Of a stretch of 64,000 nucleotides of DNA, positions 45,712-55,783 are shown piece after piece; positions within the stretch are counted from its first letter, which is position 1, and each line of letters opens with the position of its first letter. The notes under the pieces were generated by a model. It did not search any database, had not been told where the DNA came from, and saw nothing but the letters and a program-made list of their open reading frames with translations. Source of the stretch: Marinilabilia rubra (GTDB lineage Bacteria > Bacteroidota > Bacteroidia > Bacteroidales > Marinilabiliaceae); NCBI RefSeq assembly GCF_003121985.1, contig NZ_QEWP01000004.1, forward strand, positions 186,001-250,000, in the 5' to 3' direction. The translations under genes and the position numbers were made by a program.

Positions 45712-47952
45712 CTATTGCACTTCGAAATTGGTTGTGAGCTTGGCGTTGGAGTCACCCCCCACCCAAAGCTGGAATTCACCGGGCTCAACTACCTGCTCCA
45801 TGTCAATATTGGTGAAATTCAAATCATCAACCTCAATAGTTAAAGTCACACTCTTCTCCTCATTTTTATCAAGACTAATGCGTTCAAATGCCTTAAGTTC
45901 CTTCACAGGACGAGTAACATTACCCACCAGGTCCTGAACATAAACCTGTGCAACTTCATCACCTGCCAAATCTCCAACATTATTAAGTGCGAAACTGACC
46001 TCTATGGTTTCGCCCGGAGCATAAACCTCTTTATCAAGACTCAAATCGCTGTACTCAAATGATGTATAGGATAATCCGTAACCAAAAGGATACAGAGGTG
46101 TGAAGCCTGCGTCAATATAATGAGACTCATTACCCAGTGAAGTCTGAGGTGCTTTTACAGGAATGTCATACATCTGAGTCCACGAGTCGGGATTGGCAGG
46201 TCTACCAGTATTCTTATGATTATAATAGATGGGAATCTGACCTACAACTTTGGGAAAGGTCACAGGCAGTTTACCTGAGGGATTGGCTTTTCCTGAGACG
46301 ATATCAGCCAGTGCAGCGCCACCCATGGTTCCGGGATGCCAGGCATATACAACAGCGTCGGCGTGCTCGCTAATTTCTCCAATGGTTAGCGGACGTCCGG
46401 CCATAACCACCAAAACAAGTGGTTTACCGGTTTTCTTTAATTCTTTAATCAAGTCATTTTGCACACCAGGCAAATCGATATTAGCACGGGAATGTGCTTC
46501 GCCTGATAAGATGGATTCTTCACCTCCGCAAAATACAATCACATCTGATTTTCTGGCCTGTTCAATGGCTTTTCTAAAGCCTTTTTGGTGACGGGTACGG
46601 CTAATTGCCATTCCTTCAGCAAAGAGTACATTCTCCTGTCCAAAAGTCTCATTAAAAGCCTGCAGGGGTGTTACCGATAAAGTAGTGTCTCCGTCAAAAA
46701 TCCAGGTGCCCAATTGCTCATAAGCCTGATCGGCCATCGGACCTATCAATGCAACTTTTTTGGATGTATTTATTGGTAATGTTTTTTGCTCATTCTTAAG
46801 CAAGACCATACTTTGAGTAGCAGCTTTTTTTGCGGCTTCAAGGTATTCAGGTTTTGCAAACTGGTTTTGCTTTTCCTCAGCGATATATGGATTATCGAAT
46901 AAACCAAGTTCGAATTTCACACGCAGTATATTGCGAACGGCCTGGTTAATGTCTTCAATTTCTAATGCTCCTTCTTCAATTAAAGCAGCAATATTATCTT
47001 TGTAAGAGGTGGTGGCCATTTCCATATTGACTCCGGCTTTAATGGCGCGTTGGGCGGCTTCTTTTGCATCTTTAGCAAACCCGTGGGGAATCATCTCCAC
47101 GGTCGATGCCCAGTCGCTCACCACGAACCCGTCGAATTGCCATTCGTTGCGTAATACATCTGTAAGAAGTTGTTTATTTCCTGTAGCAGGTATACCGTCA
47201 ATTTCATTAAAACCTGACATAAAGGTTCGAGCACCGGCATCAACTGCAGCTTTAAAAGGAGGTAAGTATATATCGCGCAGTTCGCGGGGAGGAATAGAAG
47301 TAGTATTGTAATCACGACCACCTTCGGCAGCGCCATAGCCTGCAAAATGTTTGGCACACGCTGCAATGCTGGTTTCGCTATTTAAGCTGTCGCCTTGAAA
47401 TCCTTTGACCATTGCAGCTCCTAAAACAGAAGTCAGATATGGATCTTCGCCAAGGCTTTCAGCAATACGCCCCCATCGTGCATCTCTGCTGATGTCTATC
47501 ATTGGTGCAAAAGTCCACTTTACACCTGTAGAGGATGCTTCCATAGCAGCAACGCGAGTACCTTTTTGTACCAACTCGGGGTTCCAGGTCGCCGCTTGTC
47601 CCAAGGGAATAGGAAAGACTGTTTTAAATCCATGAATTACGTCACGGGCAACAATAATTGGAATACCTAAACGGCTCTCTTCAACAGCAATTTTTTGCAG
47701 TCGGTTAATATTTTGCGGATCAACCTCATTCAGTATCGATCCTATCATCCCTTTACGAATACTTTCATCATGGCCATATCCGCCATTGACCTGGCACATC
47801 TGACCTATTTTTTCTTCAAGGGTCATTTCATTTAGAAGTTGCTCTACTTTAGTCTCAACTTCGGAGGAATTATCATGACTGTCATTCACCTGACAGGCCC
47901 AGCTGCCAAGCATTATGATTATTATTAAGGATAAATGTTTAACGCTTTTCAT
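45712..47952 (-). CDS. bglX: GH3 beta-glucosidase, lipoprotein
   Basis: 746 residues with a lipoprotein signal ending LGSWACQ, so exported and membrane-attached. N-terminal TIM barrel: LLNEMTLEEKIGQMCQVNGG, WTFAPMIDISRDARWGR, KHFAGYGAAEGGRDYN and the nucleophile aspartate in FDGFVVSDWAST. The second domain has VFCGGEESILSGEAHSRANI (acid/base region) and the C-terminal FnIII-like domain YTSFEYSDLSLDKEVYAPGE. This is a BglX-like exo-acting beta-glucosidase that trims oligosaccharides to glucose. The symbol reflects the family likeness. It lies 85 bp after the GH16-PKD gene. Confidence 0.94.
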   Translation of the reverse strand: MKSVKHLSLIIIIMLGSWACQVNDSHDNSSEVETKVEQLLNEMTLEEKIGQMCQVNGGYGHDESIRKGMIGSILNEVDPQNINRLQKIAVEESRLGIPIIVARDVIHGFKTVFPIPLGQAATWNPELVQKGTRVAAMEASSTGVKWTFAPMIDISRDARWGRIAESLGEDPYLTSVLGAAMVKGFQGDSLNSETSIAACAKHFAGYGAAEGGRDYNTTSIPPRELRDIYLPPFKAAVDAGARTFMSGFNEIDGIPATGNKQLLTDVLRNEWQFDGFVVSDWASTVEMIPHGFAKDAKEAAQRAIKAGVNMEMATTSYKDNIAALIEEGALEIEDINQAVRNILRVKFELGLFDNPYIAEEKQNQFAKPEYLEAAKKAATQSMVLLKNEQKTLPINTSKKVALIGPMADQAYEQLGTWIFDGDTTLSVTPLQAFNETFGQENVLFAEGMAISRTRHQKGFRKAIEQARKSDVIVFCGGEESILSGEAHSRANIDLPGVQNDLIKELKKTGKPLVLVVMAGRPLTIGEISEHADAVVYAWHPGTMGGAALADIVSGKANPSGKLPVTFPKVVGQIPIYYNHKNTGRPANPDSWTQMYDIPVKAPQTSLGNESHYIDAGFTPLYPFGYGLSYTSFEYSDLSLDKEVYAPGETIEVSFALNNVGDLAGDEVAQVYVQDLVGNVTRPVKELKAFERISLDKNEEKSVTLTIEVDDLNFTNIDMEQVVEPGEFQLWVGGDSNAKLTTNFEVQ

Positions 47953-48037
47953 TTTGTTTTTATATTAGGTTTTAAGATGTCGAATAACCGAATTGCGATC
48001 TTAAACTTCATTTATTGGATTGTATCCTAAAAAAATT

Positions 48038-49141
48038 TTAGTCCAATTCATAAACACGCACATAATCAACTTCCATGGATTGTGGGAAAATACTGTTATC
48101 AATACCTTGAGCACCTCCCCAGGTTCCGCCTACGGCGACATTCAGTATAAAGAAGTGAGGTTTATTAAATGGCCAGTTGTCATCATTCTTTGAAGCAGGA
48201 GCATAAGTATGCACAATATTATCAGGAGAGTCCACATAAAAAGTAAGAGATTCTTCAGTCCATAAAAGCCCGTAAATATGAAAGGCCTCTTCTGCAGTAG
48301 TTAAAGACATGCTGCTACCACTTCCATTGCCACCAGAACCTGCTGAAGTATGCACTGTTGAGTGAACAATATCAGGCTGATAACCGACGTACTCCATAAT
48401 ATCAATTTCGCCACAAGCGGGCCATCCAACCTGGCTTAAGTTAGAACCAAGCATCCATATCGCCGGCCAAACACCGGTTCCTGATGGTAGTTTTGCACGA
48501 ATTTCGATACGTCCGTAGGTAAATTCATGCTTATTCATTGTAACCATACGGGTTGAAGTATATGAGCCCCGTTCTTTATTGTCATTAACTTTTTCAGCGG
48601 TAATAATCAGCTTTCCATCAGCGATTTCAACATTATCGCCGTTGGTGTAGTATTGCAATTCGTCATTGCCCCAGCCCCAGTCTCCGGTTCCGACCTCAAA
48701 AGTCCAGTTTGCCGGATTAACTGATGAACTGTTGAATTCATCCGACCAAATAAGACCTTCAGGATTGACATAATCCGGATCATCTTCTTCAATCGTTAAA
48801 GTCTTTGTCAAGGTTTTTGTATCGGCGGTACTATTCAATGGCCCCCAAACAGTTAAGGAAACTTCATATTCTCCCTTTTGAGGATAATAAACTGTTTGTT
48901 CAAGATCTTTATCTGTAATTTTACCGGTCGACTGGCCATTACCGAAATCCCATTCAACGTATAAATAGTCACCCGATGACAAATTGGTAAGAATAATATT
49001 ATTGGGATTTTCTGAATCAACTTCTATTGAAAAATCAACATTATAACTTTCCGGGCTGTTTCCATCTTCGCTGCATGAAACAAACGCAGGGATTATTATT
49101 GCAATAATCCATATTTTAACGCCTAACAGAAACCTATCCAT
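48038..49141 (-). CDS. PKD-GH16 endo-beta-1,3-glucanase, lipoprotein
   Basis: 367 residues. The lipoprotein signal ends AFVSCSEDGN, an acidic run after Cys typical of surface-exposed Bacteroidota lipoproteins. A PKD domain (about 35-118, with VEWDFGNGQSTGKI) precedes the GH16 domain (about 130-367): LIWSDEFNSSSVNPANW, GWGNDELQYYTNG, GTGVWPAIWMLGSN, active site GEIDIMEYVGYQ, LNVAVGGTWGGAQG. The added PKD and the surface signal set it apart from the other two GH16 enzymes, and it is the one nearest SusCD. It probably makes the first cuts in laminarin at the cell surface. Confidence 0.94.
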   Translation of the reverse strand: MDRFLLGVKIWIIAIIIPAFVSCSEDGNSPESYNVDFSIEVDSENPNNIILTNLSSGDYLYVEWDFGNGQSTGKITDKDLEQTVYYPQKGEYEVSLTVWGPLNSTADTKTLTKTLTIEEDDPDYVNPEGLIWSDEFNSSSVNPANWTFEVGTGDWGWGNDELQYYTNGDNVEIADGKLIITAEKVNDNKERGSYTSTRMVTMNKHEFTYGRIEIRAKLPSGTGVWPAIWMLGSNLSQVGWPACGEIDIMEYVGYQPDIVHSTVHTSAGSGGNGSGSSMSLTTAEEAFHIYGLLWTEESLTFYVDSPDNIVHTYAPASKNDDNWPFNKPHFFILNVAVGGTWGGAQGIDNSIFPQSMEVDYVRVYELD

Positions 49142-49233
49142 CTCAAAAAAAATTAGTTGTGTGTGAAAGTCAAAAGTGGGATAAAAAAGATGGAAAGTGG
49201 AGAATTCACTCCACTTTCCAAAAAAATTAGTTT

Positions 49234-51000
49234 TTAATTACTTGCAGATTTCAGCCCTTCAACATGAGGACCTTCAAGATCATCAAAATAAAATTCGTGA
49301 ACACCTTCCCCAACCCCGGGGTTACACATGATTCGAATCACGTTGTAAAAACCCTGATTGAAATTAGGATCGGTTGTAACATCGGAAGTGAATTGATCAC
49401 CAGTCCAATCAAAACCGGCACCTACACCGGCAAAATCGAATTCGGCAACCTCCCAGGTATCATCTGCCTGAATGGTATAGATAAGATCATATGTACCTGT
49501 CTGCCAAGCATTATCTCCCTTGTCAGTATTCTCCAGTTTCATCAGAATCTCTTGTCCTGCTTTTCCACGAACCATTATTCTGAAAACAGAAGAATTGGTT
49601 AGATTAAAGCGATATCCGGCAGGTAATTCCATATAGGCATTTGCCCATTGCTGGTTTTCCTTGCGATAGTGGAATACCTTCACTCCTTTATTAGGATAGA
49701 TTCGTTCAGGGTTGTCAACTACAGTTACCTCACAGTCCTGCCCCAATACCGGTGCCATTTGCACTTCACTGTTGTCAACATACATTACCATTTGATCTAA
49801 CAAGAATGGCTCATACTCAGAATGGTAGTTTTCAACCGTTATGGATTGATTATCCACTACTTCTTCATTAGATGCCAGGACGGTAATGGTTACCGGATAG
49901 GTTCCTTTGCGCATGTATACATGAGAAAGAGTTGCATTGTAATCCTCGGTTGTTAAAACATCTGATCCATCACCAAAATCTACAGTATAGCCATTAACAC
50001 TGATACCATCAGGAATATTCACATTGTCCAGATTTACAGACCACTCATTTTCTTCCTCGGTTTCAGCGATAACAGTTTGATACGTTACAACTGGCTTCTC
50101 GTAACCTTTAAGTATCAACTTATTGTACCAACGATTGCCGTCTCCTCCAATAGTACTCATACTAATTGAGGTTTCGGTGATTTCATCGATCCGATATTCA
50201 TAGCTTCCACCATAGTCAAAGCCAAAAAATGACGGCTTGGTAGAAGTTAACTGCAAATAGTTGACACCATCTTTTTCAACTACAGACCAAGTAGCAGCAG
50301 ATGGAGTATAATTAACACGGTAATCAGTACCATCGACAGGGACGGGATTTGTATATTCAGCCACTGCATCTCCATCAACCCGGAAATCCTTCACATACGA
50401 ATCACCATTATTTTTATATTCGAAAACAAATTCTACCATTTTGAATGTGAATTCATCGTCATAAGCACCTGAATTTGTTTTTTGTAATGGCTGTGCAGCC
50501 CACCATTCGGTACCAACGCCATCCGGAGGTCCGATACCAAAGTGACCAGCAGCCAAACTATCAACGACCCATGTTTTACCCTCTGCAGCGTCTGCTCCGC
50601 CTGTTAGCATATTAAGTACAGGGCTGTCCAAAAAGTCATAATCGGTCTCGGTTTGCTCAACTTCCTGGACCTTTGAGTTAGACTCACCATTATTGGCAGT
50701 AATTGTTAGCGTTAAATCGTACACTCCCGGCACAGGATAGTAAGCCTCAACACTATTACCCTTGAGTACAGTTCCATTTCCAAGATTCCACTCAATAGAT
50801 GCTACACCTGAAACCGGTGTGTTGTTTTGCAAATTGAAATGGAAAGCATCATCACCCGGTGTAACGGTGAAATCCATTTGCTCATCAGTTGGAGCACCTT
50901 CAAGCCCCAAACTGGATTTATCAAATTCTTCCGGTTCGCAACCCAATAGCAGAAAAGCTGCCATAAACATTGCGATTCCTGATTTTATTATATTGCTCAT
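49234..51000 (-). CDS. Surface glycan-binding lipoprotein with PKD domains
   Basis: 588 residues from ATG 51000. The lipoprotein signal ends FLLLGCEPEE, with acidic residues behind the Cys. First PKD domain at about 45-118 (VASIEWNLGNG, YYPVPGVYDLTLTITANNG), a middle beta domain (about 125-310, TGGADAAEGKTWVVDSLAAG, FGIGPPDGVGTEWW), a second PKD at about 330-395 (YTVDFGDGSDVL) and a C-terminal CBM-like sandwich (about 410-580, HYRKENQQWANAYMELPAGY). It occupies the position after SusD taken by SGBP-B/SusE-like proteins and should capture glucan at the surface. It lies 19 bp after susD. Confidence 0.88.
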   Translation of the reverse strand: MSNIIKSGIAMFMAAFLLLGCEPEEFDKSSLGLEGAPTDEQMDFTVTPGDDAFHFNLQNNTPVSGVASIEWNLGNGTVLKGNSVEAYYPVPGVYDLTLTITANNGESNSKVQEVEQTETDYDFLDSPVLNMLTGGADAAEGKTWVVDSLAAGHFGIGPPDGVGTEWWAAQPLQKTNSGAYDDEFTFKMVEFVFEYKNNGDSYVKDFRVDGDAVAEYTNPVPVDGTDYRVNYTPSAATWSVVEKDGVNYLQLTSTKPSFFGFDYGGSYEYRIDEITETSISMSTIGGDGNRWYNKLILKGYEKPVVTYQTVIAETEEENEWSVNLDNVNIPDGISVNGYTVDFGDGSDVLTTEDYNATLSHVYMRKGTYPVTITVLASNEEVVDNQSITVENYHSEYEPFLLDQMVMYVDNSEVQMAPVLGQDCEVTVVDNPERIYPNKGVKVFHYRKENQQWANAYMELPAGYRFNLTNSSVFRIMVRGKAGQEILMKLENTDKGDNAWQTGTYDLIYTIQADDTWEVAEFDFAGVGAGFDWTGDQFTSDVTTDPNFNQGFYNVIRIMCNPGVGEGVHEFYFDDLEGPHVEGLKSASN

Positions 51001-51019
51001 AATCATCTGTTTTTACAAA

Positions 51020-52582
51020 TTAATTATACCCATCGTTTTGTTCTAACTTAAACTCGCCTTCAGTTTTGTCAATCTCAGATTGAGGAATCGGCAAATACTT
51101 CATATAGTCTTCCCAGGTACGGGATGAAGAATACTCAGGAATATCTTCGTTCAGCAAATTGGTATCTCCCCAACGTACAATATCCCAAAAACGCATGCCT
51201 TCTCCCACAAACTCACGGCGACGCTCAAGTTTGATGTTATCCACATCAGCAGTAATAGTTTCCAGTCCTGCCCTTTCTCTGATAAGATCTAAAGCGTCCT
51301 GGGCTGTCATTGCTCCGGCAGCTACACCATGTACTACTTCTAATTCGGCAATATTCAGTAAAACTTCAGCATAACGGAAAATACGCACATTGTTTTCAAA
51401 GTTCAGATCCGGATTAAAAGGCGCATCATTGTAATCCTCGCGGGCAGCATATTTAGCCATAAAATAACCTGTATCCTGAAAACGCTCAGTGTAAGTTCCT
51501 TTGGCAAACTTATTAACTGAAGCTGCCAGACGCTCGTCACCTTCCTCAAAAACAGAAACTAAATCAGTACGTACAGGACCAAATCCCCAACCACCTTCGT
51601 AAGGAATGGTGTCCAGTTCACTTTCAGGTACTCCGTTCTCTAATTGCTGATCAATCTGTAGCTGATCAAATCCGGTGAGTTCATTAGGTGAAATAAATCG
51701 GGGCAAATTGGTACCAAAACCAGTCCATGCAGCTCCCCAGTCTTTACCATCAGCCTGATGATTGGCCTCAAAAATAGAACCGGGTCCAAACTCTCCCTCG
51801 CGGGACCAAATTCTGGCATAATCAGGTAAGCTATAGCCACCTTCACTAACGATGGTTTGCATATCAGCCATTACCTCAGCATATTTATCGGTATCTTTCT
51901 GATACATAACAACTCTGGCTTTCAGCATCAATGCTGCTGCACGGGTTGCACGTCCATCATTGGCAGAATTTGTATTCATCGGCAAAGCACCTGCTGCTGT
52001 TGCAATTTCGAGGTCCTCTAAGATTTCAGCATAAATCTCATCAGCTGTATATTGAGGTGCCATATATGGTTCTTCCAGATCTTCCTCGAAATAAGGAATA
52101 TTACCCCAGAATTTCCACAACCAATGTACATAGTAAGCACGAAGAAAATGTGCCTCTGCCTTAAGTTGGTTCAGTTTATTTTCAGGCACATCAACTGCAT
52201 TCTCACAAGAAATTATAGCGTTGTTGGCACGGCTAAGTCCGCTGTAGTAAATATTCCATAAACCAATTGGAATATCAACAGAGGTAGGCTCAAACTGAGA
52301 CAATTTGTACAAAACTGCCTGGTCACCGGCATCTCCTCCACCCTTAAAAATATCATCTGAACGCAAGTCCGAAAGAAGCGGAACACTATTGTATTGATAA
52401 TCAGCATAACTATCAAATAAGAGTATTTGATAAGTCGCTCCAAGGTTGGCCAAAATGGCTCCTTCAGTTGCAGGTCCTCCTGTTTCCTGAGAAGCAGTAG
52501 GCTGAACTGTCAGAAAATCGTCGCTGCAAGCAGTAAAACCGACCAATGCAGCTAAGACTAATGATTTAATATATCTCTTCAT
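51020..52582 (-). CDS. susD: SusD/RagB family nutrient-binding lipoprotein
   Basis: 520 residues from ATG 52582. The lipoprotein signal ends LVGFTACSDD. The helical SusD fold has YQILLFDSYADYQYNSVPLL, LKAEAHFLRAYYVHWLWKFW (TPR-like), ALMLKARVVMYQKD and the C-terminal RREFVGEGMRFWDIVRWGDT, ending LPIPQSEID. It forms the lid on the SusC transporter and binds glucan. The open frame extends 45 codons upstream into the gap after susC, but only ATG 52582 gives a lipoprotein signal. It is 22 bp downstream of susC. Confidence 0.96.
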   Translation of the reverse strand: MKRYIKSLVLAALVGFTACSDDFLTVQPTASQETGGPATEGAILANLGATYQILLFDSYADYQYNSVPLLSDLRSDDIFKGGGDAGDQAVLYKLSQFEPTSVDIPIGLWNIYYSGLSRANNAIISCENAVDVPENKLNQLKAEAHFLRAYYVHWLWKFWGNIPYFEEDLEEPYMAPQYTADEIYAEILEDLEIATAAGALPMNTNSANDGRATRAAALMLKARVVMYQKDTDKYAEVMADMQTIVSEGGYSLPDYARIWSREGEFGPGSIFEANHQADGKDWGAAWTGFGTNLPRFISPNELTGFDQLQIDQQLENGVPESELDTIPYEGGWGFGPVRTDLVSVFEEGDERLAASVNKFAKGTYTERFQDTGYFMAKYAAREDYNDAPFNPDLNFENNVRIFRYAEVLLNIAELEVVHGVAAGAMTAQDALDLIRERAGLETITADVDNIKLERRREFVGEGMRFWDIVRWGDTNLLNEDIPEYSSSRTWEDYMKYLPIPQSEIDKTEGEFKLEQNDGYN

Positions 52583-52604
52583 AATAGAAATCTTTTTTTT
52601 CGGT

Positions 52605-55600
52605 TTAGAATGTAATATTAGCACCAACAGAAATAGTTCTGGCCTGTGGATAGATACCACGGTCGATACCAATAGTAGTAAAACCACCAGATGCGATTTC
52701 AGGGTCAAAACCGTCATAATCAGTAATGGTCAGCAGGTTCTCAGCTGCCACATAAACTCTGAATCGCTGAATGTAATTGTTTAAAACAGACTTAGGAATG
52801 GTATATCCCAACTGCAGTGTTTTTAAACGGATGTAAGATCCGTCTTTTACGTAAAGATCAGATGACACCCAGTTATCTCCAAAACCATCAACAGAAACGC
52901 GCGGAATCTCATTGGAGGTTCCTTCACCATGCCAACGATCCAGAATCCATGCAGGACGGTTCATACGTGAAATATCACTACGCTGTGAAAAGTCAAACAT
53001 ATCATTTCCAAGACTTCCCTGGAAGAATGCAGACAGGTCAAATCCTCTCCACTCTGCTCCCAGATTGAAACCAAAGGTCCAGTCAGGAATACCTTTACCA
53101 ATTTTGGTCCGGTCATCAGGATCAATATCACCATCATTGTCAGTATCTACAAAGCGAACATCACCAGGCACTGCTGACTCGCCATAGGCCGCATTGTATT
53201 CAGCTGCCTGTGCCTCATTTTGAATGATTCCATTGGTTTTGTATCCATAAAAATATGGGAATACTTCACCGTTTTCACCTTTCACAAAATCACCTACTCC
53301 TGCTGTTGAGTTGCTTTCATAAACAATTTCACCCGATTCGTTACCTATATTGATCAGTTTATTTTTCAGGTAAGATGCATTGGCTGAAATATTATACTTA
53401 AGATCGCCAACACTATTTTTGTAGCTGATTTCAAATTCCAAACCAGTGTTTTCCATATCACCGGCATTAGCAATAGGCGCACCTTTACCATTGTAGCTTG
53501 GAATAGGTTGATCCATCAACATACCATTGGTTTCTTTTTTATAGTAATCAAAACCAAAAGTTAATGCACTGTTAAGGAAACGGGCATCAAAACCAATATC
53601 AATTTGCTCTGACTCTTCCCAAATAACCTCAGGATTGGCAATACGTGAAGGACTACTACCATATTGCAGGTATTCATCATCATCACCGGATCCAAAGTAG
53701 TAATTTTGGTTACCGTCCATCAAACTGGTATAAGCAAAGGCACCAATATTCTCGTTACCATTCTGTCCCCAACTGGCACGTATCTTCAGATAATTGAACC
53801 AATCGGGACGGCCATCCATAAATCCTTCTCGCGTCACATTCCAACCTACCGATACAGAAGGGAATGTAGCCCATTTGTTTTCTGGTCCGAAATTGGATGA
53901 TCCATCGTAACGTACAGTAGCCTGAATCAGATATTTCTCATCAAAGTTGTAATCTACACGACCAAAATAGGAGGCCAGCGTTTTGGCACTTACTCCATCA
54001 GTACCACCTGCAACTCGTTCATCATCACGATTGGCAGTTGCATAATCAATTACAGCTTTTGAAGGATCTTCTTCCAATAAGTCAAAGTCATCACCATACA
54101 AATGACGAGATGTATATTCACTTGCAGACTGACCTGCCAAAATGGTAAAGTTGTGTCTGTCTGCAATAGAATTGGTATAAGTTAAAGTATTTTCAACCTG
54201 CCATTTAAAACCGCGGTGCATATTAGAATATACAGTGCTCCGGTCAAAATCTTTACCTTGTGTAGAAAGGAAGTAAGGATAACGATAACCATCACCACCC
54301 CAGAAAGCTAAGTCAACGCCATAACTTGATCTGAATTTCAAACCGTTGTATACATCTAACTCACCCCAGAAATTGGCTACAATTTTATCAGAATTGTCTT
54401 CACTTCCTGTAGGTTCATTTAACATCCCAACCGGGTTAGCAATTTCCTGAAAACCACTTGGAGGAAGCGAGAAAACACGGCCATCTTCATCAGTTACAGC
54501 CTCAGGGTGAGCAGCCAAATCGGCGTCAGGATTTTCAGAATAGACCGGAACGGTTGGATCAAAAGCCAATGCACTCCCTAAAATGGATCCATACTCAGAA
54601 TTGGTCTCAACTCCGGAAGACACAACACGCGAATAACCTACAGACATTCCAACCTTTAAACTACTCAGATAGTCACGATCGTAATCAAATGCAGTATAGG
54701 TGTTATTGGTTCTTACACTGTAACGTTCAAAGTTTGAACGTCCATAGTTTCCACCAACAATTCCTTCCTGGTTAAAATAGCCAAAAGACAAAAAATAAGA
54801 AACTTTTTCCGTTCCTCCATTAAGACTTACCTGATGATTCTGAACAGGAGCATCGTAGTTAAAAGTCTGATCCTGCCAGTCAGTTCCTGCTCCGGCACTC
54901 GCAATTTCCTCAGGAGTATAAATGGGATTGCGGCCATCGTTTAATTCCATTTCGTTCATGATAACCATGTACTCCTCAGCATTAAGAACAGAACGTTTTT
55001 TCCAGGGATTTTGCCAACCATAAGAAAAGTCATAATTAATGGTTGCATCACCTTCTTTTCCCGTTTTGGTAGTAACCAAAACCACTCCATTGGCCGCGCG
55101 GGCTCCGTAAATTGCAGCAGATGCGGCATCTTTTAAAATCTCTACTGATTCGATATCGGCAGGGTTCAGATAATTGATACCACCATCTACAGCCATACCG
55201 TCTACAATGTAAAGTGGATCACTGTTGTTAATGGTTCCAATTCCACGAATCCTGACTTTTGAGTCAGAACCTGGCTGGCCGGAACTCTGAGTGATCTGAA
55301 CACCTGAAACTTTTCCTTTCAACACATCCTCTATGCGTGAAGGTTTAGTTTTTTCAAGGTCTTCAGCTGACACACTACTAATTGCAGCTGTCACAACACT
55401 TTTTTTCTGAACACCATAACCCACAACAACGACTTCGTCAAGATCGGTTACCTGTTCAACCATCTGAACATCGATATTGGATTGGTCAGCAACTACTTCT
55501 ACAGGTTCCATACCAATAAACGTAAAAACTATAGTTGCACCTTCGGGAAGGGTCAACTGGTAATTTCCGTCAACATCAGTAATGACACCATTGGTTGTAC

Positions 55601-55736
55601 CTTGTTGGACGACACTCACTCCCGGTATGGGGGCGCCGTCTGATTGTGACGTCACCTTACCTGTAACGGTGACATCCTGTGCAAACAACATTGTTGTCCA
55701 CATCATTAAAATTAAAATTCCTATTGTTTTTCTCAT
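52605..55736 (-). CDS. susC: SusC/RagA family TonB-linked outer-membrane transporter
   Basis: 1043 residues from ATG 55736. Signal peptide (GILILMMWTTMLFAQ), a carboxypeptidase-regulatory-like domain (VTVTGKVTSQSDGAPIPGVS), the TonB-box-like stretch DLDEVVVVGYGVQKK, a plug with VLKGKVSGVQITQSSGQPGS and VEILKDAASAAIYGARAANG, then a barrel ending in VGANITF with terminal Phe. It imports glucan oligosaccharides with SusD. It is the first gene of the PUL, and all eleven downstream PUL genes follow on the same strand. No sigma/anti-sigma pair adjoins it, and it lacks the N-terminal signalling (STN) domain. Confidence 0.97.
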   Translation of the reverse strand: MRKTIGILILMMWTTMLFAQDVTVTGKVTSQSDGAPIPGVSVVQQGTTNGVITDVDGNYQLTLPEGATIVFTFIGMEPVEVVADQSNIDVQMVEQVTDLDEVVVVGYGVQKKSVVTAAISSVSAEDLEKTKPSRIEDVLKGKVSGVQITQSSGQPGSDSKVRIRGIGTINNSDPLYIVDGMAVDGGINYLNPADIESVEILKDAASAAIYGARAANGVVLVTTKTGKEGDATINYDFSYGWQNPWKKRSVLNAEEYMVIMNEMELNDGRNPIYTPEEIASAGAGTDWQDQTFNYDAPVQNHQVSLNGGTEKVSYFLSFGYFNQEGIVGGNYGRSNFERYSVRTNNTYTAFDYDRDYLSSLKVGMSVGYSRVVSSGVETNSEYGSILGSALAFDPTVPVYSENPDADLAAHPEAVTDEDGRVFSLPPSGFQEIANPVGMLNEPTGSEDNSDKIVANFWGELDVYNGLKFRSSYGVDLAFWGGDGYRYPYFLSTQGKDFDRSTVYSNMHRGFKWQVENTLTYTNSIADRHNFTILAGQSASEYTSRHLYGDDFDLLEEDPSKAVIDYATANRDDERVAGGTDGVSAKTLASYFGRVDYNFDEKYLIQATVRYDGSSNFGPENKWATFPSVSVGWNVTREGFMDGRPDWFNYLKIRASWGQNGNENIGAFAYTSLMDGNQNYYFGSGDDDEYLQYGSSPSRIANPEVIWEESEQIDIGFDARFLNSALTFGFDYYKKETNGMLMDQPIPSYNGKGAPIANAGDMENTGLEFEISYKNSVGDLKYNISANASYLKNKLINIGNESGEIVYESNSTAGVGDFVKGENGEVFPYFYGYKTNGIIQNEAQAAEYNAAYGESAVPGDVRFVDTDNDGDIDPDDRTKIGKGIPDWTFGFNLGAEWRGFDLSAFFQGSLGNDMFDFSQRSDISRMNRPAWILDRWHGEGTSNEIPRVSVDGFGDNWVSSDLYVKDGSYIRLKTLQLGYTIPKSVLNNYIQRFRVYVAAENLLTITDYDGFDPEIASGGFTTIGIDRGIYPQARTISVGANITF

Positions 55737-55775
55737 AACAAAACTGAATTTGGAAATTTTTAGTAAAACATGTTG

Positions 55776-55783
55776 CAAACATA
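55776..55783 (-). promoter_or_regulatory. Candidate promoter -7 element of the PUL
   Basis: TATGTTTG on the minus strand fits TAnnTTTG and lies 40 bp before the susC ATG. No TTG with good spacing was found upstream, as expected if an activator is needed. Confidence 0.45.
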
